Assembly: GCA_047495785.1 (NCBI GenBank)
Contig: JBLDXI010000036.1
Location: forward strand, 744,001 to 808,000
Direction: 5' to 3'
DNA length: 64,000 bases
DNA from: Lepidodermella squamata
Taxonomy: Eukaryota > Gastrotricha
Both the position numbers and the translations under genes were made by a program. This document shows positions 42,401 through 53,082 of this stretch, one piece after another (position 1 is the stretch's first letter; each line of letters opens with the position of its first letter). The notes under the pieces were generated by a model. That model was not told the origin of the DNA and searched no databases. It saw nothing but the letters and a program-made list of their open reading frames with translations.

Positions 42401-43087
42401 ATTAATCGCTTGGAAGGTCAATCCGTCAAAACTCCACTCCAATTTCAGCTTGAATAAACAGTTTGCGCAGAAAATCTGGAATTCCGTCATCCAAACGAAG
42501 CGTTGTAGATCGATTTTAAACCAAGAACCAACTGGAGGATTATTGCCGAACCCGAAATAATGAGGATGGCTTTCGTAGAGACGACCAAGCGGCGGCTTCT
42601 CGTCGCTCAAAACAGAGCTCGAAGAATAACCCAAGTCGGTTACGTAAGAATTATCAAAGTCAACAATTTCACCGCCTGAAGGCGCTGTCCAAGCTGATTT
42701 CAGTGTTGCATCCCATGTCGCTGTTACAGCACAAGATCTCGTCGAGCATTGGCGCGATTTCTTCATCAGGCCCTGCGATGACACTGAGAATGATGTTGCG
42801 TCTGCATTTGCTAGGGCTTGGGCAATCCTCGAGCCAGGTAAGTCAAAGCTCCATAGGTAGCACATTCGGATAGTCGCCGTGAATTGGCCGGATCTGCATA
42901 GATTGTTCATATTACACGAAGCCATACAGGTTACTGCTGATTGAACAGAGCTTAGATTTCCAACAATGTGGATCGAGAGGTTGTAGCCGGGTGAAACTGG
43001 GCCGAAAGCCATTCCAGGGTATATGTTGTAGTGATAACCTCCAGCAGCAACGCTGTGGCATAGCGCCGCTGTTAGAAGCAAAATCAT
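36411..43087 (-). CDS. Large secreted discoidin (F5/8C) and laminin-G protein, 8 exons
   Basis: Minus-strand exons 43087-41277, 41008-40656, 40562-40472, 39660-38574, 38282-38165, 38108-37780, 37726-37588, 37528-36411. All are GT-AG with matching phases, giving 1681 residues. Order: signal peptide (MILLLTAALCHSVAAG), a PAN/apple-like Cys segment (about 30-110), three discoidin/fucolectin-like domains (about 112-515, the third short), three LamG domains (about 518-1150), then four discoidin-like domains to the C-terminus (about 1155-1681), for example FLTLDFSEQKIVTSIATSGD and LTIDLRKQTVVTAVQIQGC strands. There is no membrane anchor, so it is secreted. Such modules bind glycans, phospholipid or collagen and suggest matrix or cell-surface adhesion. 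Intron 1 holds a CCCTAA array. Intron 4 holds a MITE. Exon 3 is only 91 bp and is supported solely by phase and by its LamG start text. Confidence 0.8.
38344..38467. mobile_element. Decayed hAT-type MITE in intron 4
   Basis: The right end GGGATCCTACTCCGCACACCG matches the family. Flanks ATTTCAAG / ATCCCAAG agree at 6 of 8. It lies wholly in intron 4 of the discoidin/LamG gene. Confidence 0.5.
41115..41178. repeat. CCCTAA array within intron 1
   Basis: About ten units, the central six or so perfect CCCTAA, on the plus strand (TTAGGG in the sense of the discoidin/LamG gene). The cleanest array in the window. Confidence 0.9.
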
Positions 43088-43885
43088 TTTAGAGATTTGA
43101 TCAACTTTTGGTTATAATCAGTGAACAAGCCCGACTCTGCATTGATTTTTTCATCTTTTTTTGTAATCAATGCGTGATGTTATTTTTCTGAACTCAGCTC
43201 AAGGTATTGTAGGTATTAATTGAATATAGCTTTCACGCTGCTTCGCGGCAACACATCTTTGTGGACATCTGAAGTTCTACTGCGTAGGAATAATGAATAA
43301 TTCAGTGGCCGAAAAGCTCGCCTACGTTTCTCCGGTGTGAGCCTGTGCGCTTTCTTGCTGTAATTGGAAATATGGGAAAATTCATTTATTGATCAAATTT
43401 TGTTTCCTCAGCGATGAACGAAATGTGCCAGAGATCAGAGATAACAAATTTCAGATAATGCTGTATTATATTGTATCATACCTTTACGCTGTATATTTTA
43501 TTTGCATTTTTTCTAAGAAAATTTGATCAGTTCAAAATTTAGTTCGAAGTTTATCGGACTGTTCTAACAACTTCATAAACATCTACTGAAAAACTCAAAT
43601 ATTTACGTTGAAATAAAACACGAGTGTATGCACCACTTTTATGATCCCTGACCTCATTGCCTCGTTTGCAAATTGTCTTCCCCGTCATATGCTGCCGCCT
43701 TGTCTAGGGAATTTATTGAAGTAGTGGCTAGACGTAGCGATGATCACGCGAAAAAAACGTCATCCTAGCATCCCGGCAGCTGATATCATTCGAATACCAA
43801 TTCTCAAAGCTCGTAGCTTTACCAGCTCGTTATTTCATTTCTATTCAATTGAATACTTATTCACTTCGAGTTTCAACTTCTAAAC
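43088..43885. other. Divergent intergenic region
   Basis: Shared 5' region of the minus-strand discoidin/LamG gene and the plus-strand thioredoxin-like gene. No further feature recognised. Confidence 0.35.
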
Positions 43886-44564
43886 ATGCAGACTGGAGCT
43901 ATTTTCTTAATCGGCGTGCTTTCCTCCCTCGCCGCTGTAACATGCAAGCCCAAGGCATCGGATGTGCTGCAAGGTAATTGCCTCAGGGGTCTATATAGAC
44001 TGAGTTTATTAATGGTCAAATCTATAGCTAATTATATTATTTCTGCCCTTTTAGGAGAAAACGTGAAAGATGGCGCCGGCAGAGATGTTGCAGTCTCGAG
44101 CCTCAGTGGCGAAGGCAAGTTCATTGGGCTGTTTTTCTGTGGCCAGTGGGCCCCGCCATGTCGCGCATTCACTCCAACCCTGATCAGATACTACAACCAG
44201 GTGAAAGCCGGCAAGAACAATCTGGCGATTATCTTCGTTAGCAGCGATCAAGATGCGAAAAGCTATGCGGGCAACTTCAAAGCTATGCCGTGGTTGACGA
44301 TTCCATATGATGACGAGGAAAGAAGGGTGAAATTGCACTTTTGAGTGTATAGCATCATTTTTATTTTTTTTTTATGATTAGACTGCGATTTCTGAACATT
44401 TCGATGCCCATAGTGTCCCAACTCTAATAATCCTCAATGCTGCAGATGGATCGGTGAGATTAGTCTCATCTTCTAATGATTTTTCTAAACTTTATTTGTA
44501 CTCTTAATAGGTGTATGAAGCTAAAGGACGAGATAAGGTGGCAAACGGACTGCTCTACCTATGA
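43886..44564 (+). CDS. Secreted nucleoredoxin-like protein lacking first active Cys
   Basis: Four exons, 43886-43973, 44055-44326, 44382-44453 and 44511-44564, GT-AG and in phase, 161 residues. A signal peptide (MQTGAIFLIGVLSSLAAVTC) precedes a thioredoxin-fold domain of the tryparedoxin/nucleoredoxin type: FIGLFFCGQWAPPCRAFTP at the active site, IIFVSSDQD, FKAMPWLTIPYDD, and the cis-Pro strand SVPTLIILNAADG. The normal WCPPC motif is WAPPC here: the N-terminal nucleophilic cysteine is Ala, the resolving Cys remains, and an extra Cys sits four residues before it. A standard disulphide exchange reaction is therefore unlikely. Binding or a non-redox role is the inference. Family members are usually cytosolic, so the secretory signal is also unusual. 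Confidence 0.8.
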
Positions 44565-44952
44565 AGATCAGTTGAAAAATCAAGAAACATTATTTAACAG
44601 CCCATCTCCCCCATTAGGATTATAAGGAATTTCGCTCAAAGCTCGAAGTCCTCCGCTTAGTCTCAGGGCTATTATATCTATGTAATATGCTCCATGCTGT
44701 GGTGATACCTTCGAACCTAAGATCGAGGAGGATCGTCATAACCACAAATGCTTCTAGTTTTCAGAATCACTCGATTACTAAAAGGTAGAATTTCCAATTC
44801 GATTTCCAGAAATGCCCCTAATTCCTAACTGAAAAAATATAATACTATATGCTGAAAATCAATAATAAGCTGAAAATAAAAATCTAACACGATCCCCATA
44901 ACTATGAAAGAGGAAGGTCTTCGATCTTATCGATAGAATTGGCTGCTGAGTA
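44565..44952. other. Intergenic, no feature recognised
   Basis: AT-rich. No open frame or repeat of note. Confidence 0.3.
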
Positions 44953-45138
44953 TTGAGTAGCCAAGGGCATATTCAGAGGGACTGGGCATGTTTCAGCCTT
45001 CGACAGGAGGCGGCCGGCATCTGGCACTCAAGGGCGCTCACTCGGTCCGAGATGTTCGCAAGAAATGTTTGCAAATCTTGGCAAGGGTGCTTTGTAGGTG
45101 TGATGTGCTACTCCTACAAAACCATTGTCTTAGCATGA
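44953..45138 (+). pseudogene. Orphan LamG C-terminal exon relic
   Basis: The frame reads DWACFSLRQEAAGIWHSR followed by ALTRSEMFARNVCKSW. This has the conserved final-strand pattern of LamG domains in this window (compare ACFYFYNAALSNDEIFDLSN in the fusion receptor). No LamG start or splice partner exists nearby on this strand. Probably a duplicated, abandoned exon. Confidence 0.45.
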
Positions 45139-45679
45139 CGAAGTCAACAAATACGGAACTGATTCATCCCGAAGCCAGCAGCTTTCAGCAATTAGCATTC
45201 AGTATTCAGAAAAACGATGATCGATGATTGAGACCCCTGCCTTCTGACGATCGTTGAGAAGTGTACAGAGCCCTAATTGAATTTTCTGATTTATTCGTGA
45301 GACTTAGTTTAACAATTAGTAGATCTCATTGGATTTTGAAAAATGTAGAAATTAGTTTTGATATCAAATAGATAAAGGATTAAAATACTATTATGATCCA
45401 TTTTGTCACTTTGAAAAAGGCGATAATAAAGAACAGGGATGAAGAATCTGCAAATTCGAGCAGCGTTGCTGCCGGAAAATTTGTAATTTTCAGTAATTTT
45501 CGGGAAATTTTCAAGATTTTTTATAGGGAAAGCGGGAAATATCTGGTTTCCTGCTTGGAAGGTCTACAGATTTCACACTCGTGAAAAAGAAAGATGAGGA
45601 AAATGTTAAACAGTTGAGAAAGCAATCGCGCCCGATATATACGTATACGTAAATTGCCTAACATCTTTAGTCTAGAGAG
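45139..45679. other. 3' flank of fusion receptor gene
   Basis: No feature recognised. Confidence 0.3.
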
Positions 45680-48578
45680 CTAATCAAAGAGATCATATGC
45701 TTTGAGAAGCGAAGATTTGTCAACGTCAGTCCCGTGCAGCACGCTGAAGTGAACGAATAAAAACAGGCAAAAGCTGAGGGTGAAGAAACAGCCATCAATA
45801 ATGCGAACTAAGCCAACATGTCCGCGCAGAAAGCGTTTTTGATATCGTATCGCTTCCACCTCAGGATTGAAGTAGGAAGCTGCCAGCCAAAGGATCAGCA
45901 GATTGTAGGTTGTGGTTGCGATGCAGAACCACGTCAAACTCTGAACAAGCTTGCCTAGAAGCGTGTCGTAAGGCTTTTTCGGGACTTCATTCAAAATCGC
46001 ATTTTGCATTACGACCATCGTCAAAAGGATGGTTGCGGCGAATGCAGATCGATCTGGCACATCCGGAGGCATCATGAATAGGAATACATTCAGCGAGGCG
46101 AGAGTCGACGATGGAATGGCAAAATTCCTAATGTAATACCTAGGATTCCTAGCCAATTTAGCCGTGAAATGAAAGGTGGAAACGTTGTAGCCTTTATAGA
46201 AAACTTGGTCGGTCGAATTTGCAGAAGAAACCAGAGCCCAACTATCACCTGGTTGCAGCTTTTTGAAGTCGAATCGGAGCTTTTTCTCATCAACTCGAAC
46301 AACGTTAATGTCTTTATCGAGGGAGAATACAAACTCGCACGTTTGCGTGTCGAAAGGGAACAGCTGAAGGGCTTGCTCGCATTTAGCCTCGAACAATCCT
46401 TCCTTTTGCCAATAAAAGTCGAAAATCCGGTTGACAGCGGGAATCTTCGAAGACATCATCATCAAATAGTCATCGTTGACCATCATGTCTCGCATTTGAA
46501 TGTTCGAATTTGCTGCAGTTAGGAAGCGGATCTTCGGTCGCCACATACTTTCGAGATCATCGATGTTTATCGTCTCAAAGTTTCGTCCAGTTGAAAGAAC
46601 GCGCGATGAGAACCATGGGCATGTGTCCACCCGCCATTTTAAGACCATCTGAGCTTCAACAGTGATGATTTCATTTACCGTGTCAATGTCGTTCAAATTC
46701 GTAATTTGAAATCCAACTTCGATGTTGAAAGCGGCGTCGGAGTCCGATTGAGGCTCTTTTAGAGTTTGAGGCGCATTCATCGAACTGTTGAAATGATCGC
46801 AATTTCGTTGAATAGCCGTCATGTTGTCAATGTAGCGAGATCGCTGCGGGTCGAAGAACGGAATTATTTGCTCAGCGATCGAGCTACCATTCGAGTACTT
46901 CATTTCCTGGGAGGCTGCCCGGCCACAGGCATTGCTGAGGTCGAAAATTTCGTCATTGCTCAAAGCAGCGTTGTAGAAGTAGAAGCAAGCGAATTGCGTG
47001 TCATCGGTTGCTGCTATTTTCGCATCCGGCTTAGGAAGTTCAGGGCCCATTCCGATATCAAATGAAACATTGCCCGCCGGAATTTCATGCAGTCCTTCGG
47101 TATCGATCCCCAGGAAATCCTGAGCGTAGTTGTAAGAGCACTTATCTGAAAGAGTAGTCGATTTAATAACCTTTTTCCTTGAAGGATCCCCTTAATTCTT
47201 CTTTAGGTACATAAGCCAGTATAAGGTAATGATTTAGTCTCAAAAGAATATGATTCAGGCTTAGAGTAATCTTCAAAGACTTACCTTTTTCATTTAGCTG
47301 TTGCTCATGGTTTACGGCTTGCGTGTAAATGAAGGTGGTATCGTTCTTTTGGGAAGTAATCGCAAACAGCGTCCAGTCTCCGTTATAATTGTATGTTGCA
47401 CTACAATTATCAGGATTCGCCAGTTCTTCAGTCTTTTTAGCCAACGGAACAAAGTATAATTTGATATCACTTCGAGTTTCATTGACTTTCATCTGACAGT
47501 AAACAGCCAGGAAACCGGGGATGGTGAGGATTTTCCGCTGCCTCCCTGTTGCGCAAGATGTTTTGATGTAGAACGCAACTGTGAACGCGTCCTGTGGCCG
47601 TGGCAGGTTGTCGTAGGCCACGATGCCACTGAATTTATTCCGAGAAGAGCTTGCGTTACTATTCCATGCAAAACTGCCCAGCCCATAGGGACCCTCAAAT
47701 TTCAACCGTTTCGGGTTGTAGAGGCTAGGCTGGCGGGGCAGAATGACATTACCCGTCCCAGTCCAGCCGATCAATTTCGAATCGAACGATAGCGGCCAGA
47801 ATCCGATGAGGTCCTCTCGACGTGGTATGTAATTCATATCGATTTTATCGATTTTACCCATGCTTGCTTCAGCTGCTTTTTGACACGGTTGTAGAAACAG
47901 CATTTTCACCTCGTCTGCAGTTAAAGCAGCATTGTAAAGTGAAACACACGAAACTGCGTAATTCGTCCATTCCATATCGAAATTCTCACGTTTCCCGATC
48001 GCAAACTCTTGCTTGGTATCGTTTAGGTACATTTTGTTCAGAATTGAGTTCTTTTCGGAGGATATTTCGAGCTGATGAGTGCCCATTCTATAGGAAACAG
48101 TCAAATTTGTCGCGCTGTCATACGTGAAGGCTAGCCAAGATGTGTCTTGGTACTCCATCAGAAATTTTGAGTTGTAAGATTGCCAGCTATTTCGTCCTGT
48201 TCTTACGCTCAATTCTTTCCTGTACATCTTGAAAAGACCATCGAATTCGATTACGCCGAAAAATTGTTGAAAGTGGGCGCAAACTGTGAATGAACTCGGG
48301 ATTTCTGGAATTGAATAACTAGCTATAATCTTTCCACTTTCCATAACGTAGTACCCGGCGTTAGTAATAGGATTATGGTAGAATTCAGCATAGTCGCTTC
48401 TGTTCTTCAATGGCTGGAGTTCGTCATTAGTCCTCGTGAACCCGGTGCGGCCCGAATACGCGTTCATAGGCCAGAATGCAATCAGGTTGTCCAAGCGAGG
48501 CAGCTGGATCTGGGAAACATCGAGGCAATTTGCGAAGGCAACAATACAGCAAACTAAAGCAACGCTAGTACAAGTCAT
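45680..48578 (-). CDS. LamG-Cys-loop ion channel fusion receptor
   Basis: Two minus-strand exons, 48578-47285 and 47145-45680, joined in phase 1 across a 139-bp GT-AG intron, giving 919 residues. Signal peptide (MTCTSVALVCCIVAFANC), LamG 1 (about 30-235), LamG 2 (about 245-505, spanning the intron), then a complete Cys-loop channel. That channel has an extracellular domain from about 525, Cys687 and Cys701 exactly 13 apart within CEQALQLFPFDTQTC, TM1 about 773-791, TM2 about 798-816, TM3 about 831-856, and TM4 about 879-900. LamG 2's last strands lie in the same exon as the channel, so the fusion does not rest on a guessed splice. Typical subunits are 400-550 residues without such modules. 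LamG domains bind glycans or matrix proteins, so the channel may be tethered to, or gated near, the matrix. TM2 (AATILLTMVVMQNAILNEVP) gives no clear ion preference. Confidence 0.88.
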
Positions 48579-48696
48579 TCCAACTGAATTCGTTGATTTG
48601 AAGCAAAAAAACTGGGAGAGCGAGCACGATTGACTCGAGCGTTGCGATTTATCTTAGATAGCGTAGCATGGAATAACAGGCTGGGATTTAATTTCC

Positions 48697-48876
48697 TGCT
48701 GTAGGATTCGTCAAAATCAAGGTCTGAGTGTCAACAATTCTCCTGTTCGCCGGCTGAACGAATGAATTCTGTTTTGCAATCCATCTTCTACAGCAGATAT
48801 AGCAGATATAGCAGATCAATGAGCCTGTCGCTCTTTTATTTACTGACATGTTTTGTGGAAATTCAATTTTGCCCAT
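48697..48876. repeat. Diverged direct duplicate, copy 1
   Basis: Pairs with 49309-49486. Shared blocks include GGATTCGTCAAAATC, GTGTCAACAATTCT and TTTTATTTAC. A minus-strand frame (SVNKR... RRIVDTQT..ILTNP) is open in both copies. A plus-strand frame is broken here but open in copy 2. The coding strand, if any, is undecided. Confidence 0.5.
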
Positions 48877-49308
48877 CAGCTCCAGGGTGAGATCATGGAT
48901 TCTGAAGCTGCCGGAAATAAATAAAATTGTTTGCTATACTTCCCAAAATAAATTGCGATTTTAATAAAACTCCGACCGAAGCAAGGATAGTAGAACTGCA
49001 GCAGATGGAAACAAATTTCTTCGCATTATTAAAATTAAAATTATTCAAAAAAACCAAAAGTGAAGGTGAACGGGAGGATGGAGGGATGCTCACCTCTGAC
49101 GGAGGCGATGACTAACTAGAATAATTGAAGAACAATAATGTTCACGCAACAATTGAAGTTCGAGCCGAAAATTCCCGAAAGTAACCCCTGGCTCGATCCT
49201 GCGTCGAGCACTGACTTTCCCGAACCTTATTCGAAGTTATTGTTAACACATCTGGTGAAATTAACATTGAAAAGTTGGCTCATTGCTACAGCAACCGACG
49301 TACCTGCT

Positions 49309-49486
49309 TGGATTCGTCAAAATCCAGGTTTCAATGTCAACAATTCTTCTCTTTGTCGGATTCATTTCTGTTTTGGAACCTGCATCTCCAACATCCCACA
49401 GCGAAAGGCAGCAGAGTGACGTTCTTTTATTTACCGATAAGATTCGTGAAAATTCAATTTCGCTCTTCAGTTCTGAATGACCTATC
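49309..49486. repeat. Diverged direct duplicate, copy 2
   Basis: See copy 1 at 48697-48876. On the plus strand an ATG at 49334 opens a 48-residue frame with a signal-like start (MSTILLFVGFISVLEPAS) ending at 49480. On the minus strand the SVNKR/RRIVDIET frame is open. Either could be a small gene. Confidence 0.45.
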
Positions 49487-50548
49487 GCTTTCCGATTCAC
49501 GCTCATACATTATCGCAGAAGTTGAAGTGCTGGTTCTTCCGCGCCTCGAACGACATAACAGAACACACAACGATAAAACGCGATAAATTCAATTTTTCAT
49601 TTCCCAACGCGGAACCTTGCAGCGCGATTTAATCAGCTCATCGTAGGAGTACCTGAAGTTATTAGCGACTGATGGAGATAGCCAGATTAGCCTTAGCTTT
49701 TCGGGATCAGGCTGGCAAATAAGAACAATTGATCAACCCGTGACAAGTAGGTATGGTCTTAACTTTGGAATAGGAACCGACCTAAACTGACGCCAGAATA
49801 TCTACTTCCACTGAAGGACTCTTTTAAGCTCACGCATGACAAATGGTCGTAATATGAAATATATGCGCTTAAATATACAAGTTTTTGCTTATGAAATAAT
49901 AAGCTCTCAGTTCCGCTTTTCAGACTCAATTAATTGATCACTCGAGCGTGTTGCGCTAATTATCATAGTGGTTCAGCTGATCTAATGAGCGACCGCAACT
50001 CTTTATTAGTTCGCTCGACAGCTCTCGCATACATGGTCTCTACTTCCAAATGAAAATCGAATTTGAGTGAGAACTAACGTTTTTGGCGTTTTGGCGTCAT
50101 TTATACTTGTAAGATCGTCCGCAGCAAAGTTTCAGACAGTTCGGCAGTTCTAAAAAAACTCAAGCACAATGTAATTTGAATGGTGACTCATTGTGCGGTC
50201 TCGCATATATTTTTAATTATAGAGTCTTCGTGAATTCTTCGTCACAGTAGGACGTCATTGTAAGACGTCTGAAATTCTTAGGCTGCAAAGAATCGATCAG
50301 GAAGGTTCCAGATCTGTTGCAGACGTGAGTGCAGTTCAGTTCGTGACGAATCACATCAGAATCGCCACTCATCAGCTAATTGGAAGCCGCACAAACAACC
50401 CTTGGACAACGCGCGGCGACCTTGCTACGCGAAACTCATCCAATATGGCAAATTAGTACGCACGCCCGCGATTCGTCTGGGAGTTACATTCTTATATTCG
50501 AGAAATCACACGAAAACATCATTTCCTCTACATTTGTTAATCATCAAA
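49487..50548. other. Upstream region of 7TM receptor gene
   Basis: No gene, repeat or RNA recognised. Confidence 0.3.
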
Positions 50549-52127
50549 ATGAACGACAGCATCCTTACCAAAATGAACCATAGCATTCGGTCTAATGTGG
50601 TGAATGGAGCTTGGGTTAGCGTTAACATTCCTGACCGAGGCTTCGAAGGCCCTAGGCCGTATTTCGTCGGCTGGTACCATGATCTTGAGGCTGTTTCAAT
50701 CTCTGACCGTTTAGCTTACACAATCCCATTTTGGATCGCTACTATTCTGGTCTACATTTCCACAACTTTCAGCATCCTCACCAATATGAAGCGAGGTGTT
50801 CAACGCGGGTTCCTGATATTAAATATTATCCTTGATATTAGAAATATTCTGTTTGCGACAAATTATTCCTTGGGCCTTCTTGCGGTCCTGCCCGATGGTC
50901 AGTGGCATCTGGGAAGTGGAGCCTGTGCGTTTTCTTTCTGGCTAATGTTCACCTGCGGACCATTTGGCACGACTATGAACATGCTGATAAGCTACGAACG
51001 GAGAATGTGTGTGTCTTCGAATAATCCGCGCTACCAACTGACAACTAAAAGAGTAAGTGATCAAGTCATTGACAGTTTTGAGCCGCTCAATAGCCCGCCC
51101 GTAACCTAAGTCTTGTTCCCAATCCTAATCCTAATCTTTAACCCTAACCCCATCCTCAAACTTAACCCTGATCCTAATACTAATCATAATCTCTAACCCT
51201 AGCCCTAACCCTAACTCTAGCCCTAACCCTAACCCTGATCCTAATCCTAATCATAATCTCTAACCCTAGCCGTAACCCTAACCCTAACCCTAACCCTAAC
51301 CCTAACCCTATCCCTAAACCTAATCCTGTTCATAGTACTAATCCTAATCCCATATCGAACCTTAAAATCAGGCCTAACCCTAGTCCTTGCCCGGTCCTAA
51401 CTCTTTTCTGCCTTTCCTGTTCTCCAACTTGTGACTATTGTTCTCTTGTGTTCCCTAGCTGGTTTTGATGGTGACTCCAGCTGTTCTGTCATGTGCCATA
51501 GTCTCCGCTTCAACTGCTTATTGGCCGCTGCAAGTTTACGAAGCACGAACTGTACCTTTGTACGAGAGCGAAAATTCGACCACGATGAAAATCTGCAGTA
51601 ATTTCGACTTCAAATTATTCGGCGTCATGGACTCTTCGCTCATCTCGTTCCTCAACTTTTTCTTCGCCGTCAATATTTCAACATCAATGCTAGCCATGAA
51701 CTACCTAAAAATCTTCAAAATTGTTCATCGTGTGAAGAAAGTAATGACGGAGTCGATTCGCAGCAATATAACGACTCAGCAATCAACGAGGCGTGACGTC
51801 TGGCGGAATCGCGAAATTTTCATTGCTAAACAGTCCTTAGCAGCATTCGCAACGTTTATAAATTGCCATCTGCCGGCATTTTTCTCCTTCTTCTTCATGC
51901 TGTTCTGGTTCGATTTCGGGCCGAAATACGGTTCATCGTGGCTGCATAAAATGGGCATGTTGGTTGTGATTCTTGAAATGACGATTTCAGCTATGATTAA
52001 GAGCATCAAACCCGGTCAAATGTCAAGATTGCTCACTAGGAATCGCATTAATGATGACAATGTGTCTCAGGTTAGTGTTGAAACGATTCCAAACACGTGG
52101 CATAGCACTGGCTCTCAAAAACGTTGA
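50549..52127 (+). CDS. Class A-like 7TM receptor
   Basis: Exons 50549-51052 and 51459-52127, phase 0, 390 residues. Glycosylatable N-terminus, then seven helices: TM1 IPFWIATILVYISTTFSIL, TM2 around ILNIILDIRNILFAT, TM3 ending NMLISYERRMCV (an E-R-R in place of DRY), TM4 VLMVTPAVLSCAIV, TM5 SLISFLNFFFAVNISTSML, TM6 AAFATFINCHLPAFFSFFF, TM7 MGMLVVILEMTISAMIKSI. A Cys sits at the TM3 start (ACAFSF). TM6 lacks the usual CWxP (it has CHLP), and TM7 lacks NPxxY. Rhodopsin-like by layout, but a divergent, probably lineage-specific family; ligand unknown. The start could also be the Met nine codons... downstream region at 50573. The 406-bp intron is filled with a CCCTAA array. A paralogue lies tail-to-tail at 53660-56288. 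Confidence 0.75.
51112..51385. repeat. CCCTAA array filling a receptor intron
   Basis: About 40 CCCTAA-type units, including a run of six near-perfect ones at about 51270-51310, inside the single intron of the 7TM receptor gene. Confidence 0.88.
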
Positions 52128-52910
52128 AATGAAGCATTTCTTTACCAATCAAACGAAACATTCCATTTAATTCGTGAATTTCAGATCTTGACTAATGGAT
52201 CTGTTGTCGTATGAGATTTTTTTTATAATTTGAACTTATTTTGAATTTCAAAAACAGAAGAACAAATGTTATCTTTGAAAATGCTGAATTTCGATAAAAA
52301 AATTTAGGTTGAAAAACGATTTTTTAAGGCTGATAGGTTTTGAAGCTGGTTCAAAGAGACGCAGCAGAGCGACCTGAAAGTTATCGATTGACTTAACTTA
52401 TGAAAGATTCAAATCGAAGTCACTAAATTACATTTAGTATTTAGTATTGCCAGCCGCAATTTTAATTGCATTGAATGAATACATGCTCCAGTTAATGCCT
52501 TCGTAAATTTGAAATCAAGATGCTTTGGTTAGAGAACGATGTTAACAGCCACGCGTAACGGACAGCACGCAAGTCGCCTCGTTATATTTTTCAAAACTCA
52601 CAAATTCTTTCCGTGTTATTCAATAACGCAGGAGGAACGTAGCAGAAACTCAGACATTGACGCGTCAGTATTTTGTTAGGCTTCAGCTAGCTAATTACGA
52701 CAATGCCACTGATGCTCAGGACTCCACGTATTGGCTAGGTGGGTTCTAAGACATCATTTCAGACGAAGGAAATAAGTAGAACATAGTGGAGTTTGAGCTT
52801 CTCTCAAGAATACTTACATGAGTATTCCCAGCCTGTTTCCAGCAAGCTGAAAACAAAATTGTTGATGACAATTGACACAGCACCGAAAAAGCATCGGTAA
52901 TATTGAAATG
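52128..52910. other. Convergent intergenic region, left part
   Basis: 3' region of the plus-strand 7TM receptor. No other feature recognised before the MITE. Confidence 0.3.
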
Positions 52911-53074
52911 CAGTGCGCAAAGTACAGGGGAATTTGGGGTATCGTACCCCCCAGTTCACAAGGCAAAAGAGGAAAACCGTCAAAGATACCACACGGAGGA
53001 TCCTTTTGACATTTGGGCCCGAACTACGAAATACCCCAGAGGTTCGAGGATTCTACTTCCTACTTCACGCATTG
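52911..53074. mobile_element. hAT-type MITE with perfect 8-bp duplication
   Basis: 164 bp, starts CAGTGCGCAAAGTACAGGGG and ends TACTTCACGCATTG, flanked by TTGAAATG on both sides (52903-52910, 53075-53082). This copy, with a clean duplication, ties the whole CAGTGCGCGAAGTA family to the hAT superfamily. Confidence 0.85.
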
Positions 53075-53082
53075 TTGAAATG

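Noticed and set aside
46169-46522. 117-codon plus-strand frame opposite the channel exon
   Set aside because: Antisense shadow of a clearly coding exon.
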